Part shown: positions 58,405 through 64,000 of the stretch, piece by piece | How the letters are laid out: every line of letters starts with the position of its first letter | How positions within the stretch are numbered: the stretch's first letter is position 1 | Assembly (NCBI GenBank): GCA_964017045.1 | Contig: OZ024794.1 | Location: 25,105,340-25,169,339, forward strand | Length of the DNA: 64,000 nucleotides | Direction: 5' to 3' | From: Omphiscola glabra | Taxonomy: Eukaryota; Mollusca; Gastropoda; Lymnaeidae | The notes under the pieces: model-generated | Databases searched by the model: none | Told to the model about the DNA's origin: nothing | What the model saw: only the letters and a program-made list of their open reading frames with translations | Translations under genes and position numbers: made by a program

Positions 58405-58551
58405 ATGATGACAGTTTGATGACTATCTGATGACAGTTTTATGACTGTCTGATGACAGTTTGATGACAGTTTGATGACTGTCTCATGACTGTTTGATGAC
58501 TGTCTGATGACAGTTTGATGACTGTCTGATGACAGTTTGATGACAGTTTGA
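58405..58551. repeat. 11/22-bp minisatellite, hairpin-forming
   Basis: About 13 copies of the 11-mer GATGACAGTTT or GATGACTGTCT. Alternation gives GACAGTTTGATGACTGTC, a six-base inverted repeat. Confidence 0.95.
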
Positions 58552-58867
58552 TAGTCAATCCTCGGTGTCAGCACTCGGCACATAACAGTTAAAATCCGCG
58601 GAAGGAAGTCGGTGTGTGTGGGTGGGGGGTGGGATTGTGACTGTTTCATGTTGGATACATGGGCATTATATCAGAGACGAGGACAATTAACCAGAAATGT
58701 CCCTTTTTGTTCACCTCCACCCCCCCCCCAAATCTTCCCCTAGCGTCAATAGGCATATTGTCTGAATTGTTTAATCAATACATCTGTGTCCTATTGAAAT
58801 AAACGCCTCCCAATTCTTTGTTAACAACAATCATGTCGACCATCAACGTTCACTCTCGACATACACT

Positions 58868-60345
58868 TGTTGAGAGAATGTCTTGTTACTAACGATGTTG
58901 AGAGAATATCTTGCTACTAACGATGGTGAGAGAATGTCTTGCTACTAACGATGTTGAGAGAATGTTTTGCTACTAATGATGGTGAGAGAATGTCTTGCTA
59001 CTAATGATTTTGAGAGAATGTCTTGCTACTAACGATGGTGAGAGAATGTCTTGCTTCTAACAACGTTGAGAGAATGTCTTGCTACTAACGATATTGAGAG
59101 AATGTCTTGCTACTAACGATGTTGAGAGACTGCATTGCTACTTTCAATGTTGAGAGGATGTCTTACTACTAACGATGTTGAGAGAATTTCTTGCTACTAA
59201 CGATGGTGAGAGAATGTCTTGCTACTAACAACGTTGAGAGAATGTCTTGCTACTAACGTTGGTGAGAGAATGTCTTGCTACTAACGATGGTGAGAGAATG
59301 TTTTGCTACTAACGATGGTGAGAGAATGTCTTGCTACTAACAACGTTGAGAGAATGTCTTGCTACTAACGTTGGTGAGAGAATTTCTTGCTACTAACAAT
59401 GGTGAGAGAATGTCTTACTACTAATGATGGTGAGAGAATGTCTTGCTACTAACGTTGGTGAGAGAATGTCTTGCTACTAACGATGTTGAGAGAATGTCTT
59501 GCTACTAACAATGTTGAGAGAATGTCTTGCTACTAACGATGTTGAAAGACTGCATTGCTACTAACAATGTTGAGAGACTGCATTGCTACTAACAATATTG
59601 AGAGGATGTCTTGCTACTAACGATGTTGAGAGACGGCATTGCTACTTTCAATGTTGAGAGGATGTCTTGCTACTAACGATGTTGAGAGAATGTCTTGCTA
59701 CTAACAATGGTGAGAGAATGTCTTGCTACTAACAACGTTGAGAGAATGTCTTGCTACTAACAACGTTGAGAGAATGTCTTGCTACTAACGTTGGTGAGAG
59801 AATGTCTTGCTACTAACGTTGGTGAGAGAATGTCTTGCTACTAACGTTGGTGAGAGAATGTCTTGCTACTAACGTTGGTGAGAGAATGTCTTGCTACTAA
59901 CGTTGGTGAGAGAATGTCTTGCTACTAACGATGTTGAGAGAATGTCTTGCTACTAACAATGTTGAGAGAATGTCTTGCTACTAACGATGTTGAGAGACTG
60001 CATTGCTACTAACAATGTTGAGAGACTGCATTGCTACTAACAATATTGAGAGGATGTCTTGCTACTAATGATGTTGAGAGACTGCATTGCTACTTTCAAT
60101 GTTGAGAGGATGTCTTGCTACTAACGATGTTGAGAGAATGTCTTGCTACTAACAATGTTGGGAGAATGTCTTGCTACTAACGATGGTGAGAGAATGTCTT
60201 GCTACTAATGATGTTGAGAGACTGCATTGCTACTTTCAATGTTGAGAGGATGTCTTGCTACTAACGATGGTGAGAGAATGTCTTGCTACTAACAATGTTG
60301 GGAGAATGTCTTGCTACTAACGATGGTGAGAGAATGTCTTGCTAC
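58868..60345. repeat. 1.5-kb minisatellite, 28-bp unit, higher-order period
   Basis: About 53 copies of GTTGAGAGAATGTCTTGCTA then CTAACGAT. Distinctive variants (GACTGCATTGC, CTACTTTCAATG, GAGAGGATG) come in the same order at about 59481-59700 and 59929-60150, offset 448 bp (16 units). Unit spread is therefore partly by multi-unit blocks. Confidence 0.97.
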
Positions 60346-60615
60346 CTACGAGCTATCCACTTAGAAAGCTCTGTATTGAAACTCGCTTGTCAGCAAGCAT
60401 AAGAGCATTACTGCGTCTTGCTTCCGATGAATCGCACGGCAGCCTACAAAGTCTTCAAATACTCACATCAATGTAAATCACTCGTTTCCTCTTTGTAGTC
60501 CACGCTTTTCTCCCCTTTTTAAGGTCGTGTGCCTTAAATTATCATTTTTTTATATGTCAAGTATAAAAACTGAATACAATCGTAGGTCGCATTCTACATT
60601 CTTTTGTGGGACCGA
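60346..60615. other. Unique DNA, nothing recognised
   Basis: No coding or repeat signal that I can support. Confidence 0.5.
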
Positions 60616-60750
60616 GCTTACGCCCCTATGGCCCAGGCCATACTGACAACAGCTTACGGTCTTATGGCACCAGGCCATTCTGACAGCTTACGTCCTTATG
60701 GCCCAGGCCATTCTGACAGCTTACGTCCTTATGGCCCAGGCCATTCTGAC
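60616..60750. repeat. About 33-bp repeat
   Basis: Four copies containing TATGGCCCAGGCCATTCTGA then CAGCTTACGTCCT. ATGGCCCAGGCCAT is a near-palindrome (ATGGCC..GGCCAT). Confidence 0.93.
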
Positions 60751-60868
60751 AAAATTATAGGTTGATCGGTCAGATATCACCTTCTCTTCACATCCATGGA
60801 CAAAAATTATAGGGTGATACCTTTCGAGACTTTTCCTAAACACCGAAAGTGTGACGTCGTGACTCTTA

Positions 60869-60924
60869 GCTAGTTTTGGAGACACAATTATGACGCGCTA
60901 GTTTTGGAGACACAATTATGACGC
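60869..60924. repeat. 28-bp tandem duplication
   Basis: Two copies of GCTAGTTTTGGAGACACAAT then TATGACGC. Confidence 0.92.
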
Positions 60925-61413
60925 ATTCCCATCCGTTTCCTCTTCTACACTTCTAAAATACCCTGGGGGACCAACGCAAGCTCCTCCAGTTCTGTGATGC
61001 GATCTCTGCTGTAGTAATTATCTTGTGTCTAGTCAGCCGCCACTGATTTATGGATGCCTACCGTGTCATATGTTAGCACTGAATATCGTCTTTCCTCCGC
61101 AATTGTACAGCAACACTGTTGGCAACAGAGTGTTTAAACTCAACGGCCCAAAGTTATTAAACGGGGTCAAGGGATTCGGGTATACGATTACTGGGTCGGA
61201 GGAATGATACCAACCGAGGAACAAGAGAGAACACTGACAAATGACGAGAGGCTGTTTTTTTTATTTCTTGTGAAAATGTAAGACATTTTCTGTTCCAGAA
61301 CTCTTGAAATATAATGTGGGTTTTTACGTATTAATTATTAAGCTTCACCATACTTTATTACACAAATAATGAATGTTTTGAAATCTACTAGAAGAAAAGC
61401 TAGGATTGATATA
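60925..61413. other. Unique DNA, nothing recognised
   Basis: A 60-codon ORF at 61025-61207 has no recognised domain. Confidence 0.45.
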
Positions 61414-61629
61414 AAGTTTGGGACTCAGGATGATACACTTGACTAGACAGTGTGGGACTCAGGATGATACACTGGACTAGACAGTGTGGGACTCAGGATG
61501 ATACACTGGACCAGAAAATTTGGGACTCAGGATGATACACTGGACTAGAAAGTTTGGGACTCAGGATGATACACTGGACTAAACAGTGTGGGACTCAGGA
61601 TGATACACTGGACTAGAAAGTTTGGGACT
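61414..61629. repeat. 34-bp minisatellite
   Basis: Six to seven copies of GGGACTCAGGATGATACACT then GGACTAGACAGTGT. AAAGTTT replaces ACAGTGT in alternate groups. Confidence 0.95.
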
Positions 61630-61636
61630 TTAGACA

Positions 61637-61918
61637 ATGCTCTGTACTTTTACCTTGACAACCAGCGCTGATGTTAAGGTAGAGGTTCGACAAATCCTAC
61701 AACAACTAAGTACTCCCAAGCCTATACTTGCTATCGAAGTTAAGAAAGCTGAGCTGACACGTAAAATTATTGACATTTTCCTGCAATTGCCTGCTAATTT
61801 TGTTACATTAAAAAGCACACTCTTAAAGCAGCAAGCAAAGCAAAAAAAAACAAAAAAAAAAAAAAAAACAACACGAAAAAACAACAAAACATACACACAC
61901 GCAAATAAAAACAGTTGA
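61637..61918 (+). CDS. Unassigned 93-codon ORF, low confidence
   Basis: The first 70 residues are protein-like: VKVEVRQILQQL, then AIEVKKAELTRKIIDIFLQL, suggesting amphipathic helices. The last 25 codons read through A-rich DNA (Lys/Thr/Asn) and look non-coding. It begins directly at the right edge of the 34-bp array. No family recognised. It may be a fragment of a transposon protein or chance. Confidence 0.2.
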   Translation: MLCTFTLTTSADVKVEVRQILQQLSTPKPILAIEVKKAELTRKIIDIFLQLPANFVTLKSTLLKQQAKQKKTKKKKKTTRKNNKTYTHANKNS

Positions 61919-63048
61919 GATCTGCTAATGAGCACTTCAAAAATATGCACTGTTTGAATTGCAGCTTGTTCAATCGTATGTTTTGTCAAGGATTCAATGG
62001 GGAATTGCAGTACTCTAAGGAGTTGTGATGAAATTGTAAAAATACATGGATAAATAAAGAGATTAAGAGATGGATTTATTTTTAAAAAAAACACACACAC
62101 AAAAAAAAAAACACAAAAAAAACAGATCCTTAGAGGAAAATTGTTTCGACATATTTTTGGGTGTAAATTATGAAACATGTGTTTAGAAGAAGAAAAAACA
62201 AAACATACGCCTACTTCCTCTTTGACTTAATTTTTTTTTAAATATATATGAGTTAATTAAGCTTGTGGCGAGCCTACGTGGGCGCAAAGTGGACGACTAC
62301 CCCGGGGCTGCACTTTTAAGGTTTATATTTAACATATATAATTGATGTGTGCGTGTGCTTGTTAGGGGTGGACGCACTTTTGAAGGGTAGCCCCATGTGA
62401 CATTTAGTCAAGGTACGCCGCTGAGTCCAACATGCCTGAACAGAAAACAACACGACTACACTAGACCAGATTTCTGGCAGCGATTCACAATAGGCCACTT
62501 GGTAAATAATACACATAATAATACAAAAGAGTTCTGGTATGTTAAAAGATAATGATTGAAGGGCTGCGTTCAAGCTGAGTGGGCAAAATGGTAGACCAAG
62601 GTATGTAGAAGCCTGAATCGAACGACACGACAACGAGATGTGAGCGTTTCGGCTTAGTGCCTTCTTCAGCAAACAGGACAAATGAAAATATGACAAGAAA
62701 CAGGGCACATTAAAAAAAATAGTGTAAATTAATTAGCTTACCTGTCATATTCACATCTCGTAGCTCGGATCAAAATTCTAATTGTCGAACGCGAGCCTGG
62801 AGTTTCTCCATGAGGGTTTCAAGCCGTTCCACCGTGATGGCCCACAAACTGGCGTGTGCTGTACGACGGCAATTAGGAGACAATCGTTTCAATTATAGAC
62901 AACAGATTCGTGTCAGCAATTTTGTATTTGCCGTTTCATTGAAACAGAACAGCGGTTAAACTAGATGTCTTTGTACCATATTGCCGAGCTGTAGTCATTT
63001 AACTTATCACCATTTGGGATGTGGTCTTTTCTGACTAGTTCAATAATT
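61919..63048. other. Mostly unique DNA; repeat relics
   Basis: A-rich runs at 61850-61870 and 62085-62125. The segment 62380-62425 ends in GGTACGCCGCTG, which reads on minus as CAGCGGCGTACC, a MITE-like terminus. A hammerhead-like motif at 62642-62670 is listed separately. No gene seen. Confidence 0.4.
62642..62670 (-). ncRNA. Hammerhead-like core, possible Penelope-type relic
   Basis: On the minus strand CTGAAGA (62669-62663) is followed by AGGC-ACTA-AGCC, a plausible stem II, and then GAAAC (62650-62646). CTGANGA and GAAA are the two conserved hammerhead core strings, in the correct order and spacing. CG..CG with a nine-base loop could make a short stem III before a GTT. I do not find a convincing stem I, so self-cleavage is unlikely. 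Penelope-like elements are known to carry hammerheads, and this motif may be a relic of one. The alternative is a chance match inside another retroelement's 3' region. Confidence 0.3.
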
Positions 63049-63596
63049 AGGAATAACTTCTTACCTATTTGGAATAACTTCTTACCTATTTGGAATAACT
63101 TCTTACCTATCAGAAATAACTTCTTACCTATCAGGAATAACTTCCTACCTATTAGGAATAACTTCCTACCTATTTAGAATAACTTCTTACCTATTTGGAA
63201 TAACTTCTTACCTATTTGGAATAACTTCTTACCTATTTGGAATAACTTCTTACCTGTTTGGAATAACTTCTTACCTATTTGGAATAACTTCTTACCTATT
63301 TGGAATAACTTCTTACCTATTTGGAATAACTTCTTACCTATCAGGAATAACTTCCTACCTGTTAAAAATAACTTCTTAACTTTTAGAAATAACTTCTTAC
63401 CTATTTGGAATAACGTCTTACCTTTTTGGAATAACATCTTACCAATTTGGACTAACATCTTACCTATAGAAATAGCTTCCTAACTATCAGGAATAACGTC
63501 TTACATATCATAAATAGCTTTTTACCTATTAGGCATAACGTCTTACCTATTAGGAATAACTTCTTACCCATCAGGAATAACTTCTTACCTACTGGA
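63049..63596. repeat. 20-21-bp minisatellite
   Basis: About 26 copies of GGAATAACTTCTTACCTATT plus one base. The centre is near-perfect. The flanks carry ATCAGGAATA, GAATAACGTC and AAATAGCTT variants, so homogenisation is strongest in the middle. Confidence 0.96.
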
Positions 63597-63671
63597 AAGG
63601 ATCATTCTACTCCTAACCAATGGAGTGTATGTGGACACATATAAGGGCGGGGATCTCTCTTGGTTGCACAC

Positions 63672-63921
63672 CATAATTTGGTTTGGCTTGAAATATAATT
63701 TGGCTTTGCTTGAAACATAATTTGGCTTGGATTGAAACATAAAAATTCGTTTGGCTCGAAACATAATTTGGTTTGGCTCAAAACATAATTTGGTTTGGCT
63801 TGAAACATAATTTGGTTTGGCTTGAAACATAATTTGGTTTGCCTTGAAACATAATTTGGTTTGCCTTGAAACATAATTTGGTTTGGCTCGAAACATAATT
63901 TGGTTTGGCTTGAAACATAAT
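63672..63921. repeat. 22-bp minisatellite
   Basis: About 11 copies of GAAACATAATTTGGTTTGGC then TT or TC. Confidence 0.96.
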
Positions 63922-64000
63922 ATGATTGAGAGCTTCCAGAAATGTGTCCTAAAACCTGGCTTCACAAAATAAGGACTTTTTTTTTCCGGCCAAGAGCTTC

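Noticed and set aside
61630..62178. 182-codon minus-strand ORF with long Phe/Val runs
   Set aside because: Its hydrophobic runs are A-rich plus-strand tracts read backwards. The plus-strand ORF at the right end looks more protein-like.

Overview
This window looks like non-coding, repeat-saturated DNA from a eukaryote, most likely a mollusc and probably a gastropod. The DNA is AT-rich. It has no operons, no dense ORFs and no convincing intact host gene. It holds many eukaryotic transposon fragments (hAT elements and MITEs, LINE 3' ends, a tRNA-derived SINE, a possible solo LTR) and more than 25 separate mini- or microsatellite arrays. The best taxonomic clue is three copies of a short hAT element whose termini match, from my memory of the family, the SPIN ('space invader') elements. 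SPIN is known from patchily distributed vertebrates and a few invertebrates, including the pond snail Lymnaea stagnalis. The species assignment is an inference.

Layout. 0-5 kb: unique AT-rich DNA, a SPIN copy (2.28 kb), a SINE whose interior has expanded into a 17-bp minisatellite (2.85-3.45 kb), and a 501-bp hAT element with a perfect 8-bp target duplication (4.19 kb). 5-12 kb: a LINE 3' end (7.26 kb), a SPIN copy with a perfect duplication (7.92 kb), a decayed GTF2IRD2/Charlie8-like hAT (8.50 kb) and two fragments of a poly-C MITE. 12-20 kb: a hAT MITE, a GAGT-type array, a GGGGCCATTAATGG-type array, a 2.2-kb array of a 21-bp unit, a LINE 3' end and a second hAT transposase remnant. 20-34 kb: several medium arrays, MITEs, a possible solo LTR, the minus-strand partner of the LINE tail and the third SPIN copy. 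34.8-37.4 kb: a 2.5-kb, 38-bp satellite with internal higher-order duplication. 39-45 kb: 16-bp arrays and a 1.6-kb GT-rich array. 45-56 kb: smaller arrays, a SAP-domain pseudogene fragment, the best SINE copy, and a palindromic 25-bp array. 56-64 kb: a G-rich array, a 1.5-kb 28-bp array and two terminal arrays, with a hammerhead-like motif at 62.65 kb.

No genes act together here in the operon sense. The story is repeat biology: transposon insertions with readable target duplications, and tandem arrays, at least three of which grew inside transposons. Most long ORFs are open only because a short stop-free unit repeats. One non-repetitive 118-codon ORF (54.87-55.23 kb, minus) and one 93-codon ORF (61.64-61.92 kb, plus) are the only protein-like candidates not explained by repeats, and neither is assigned.
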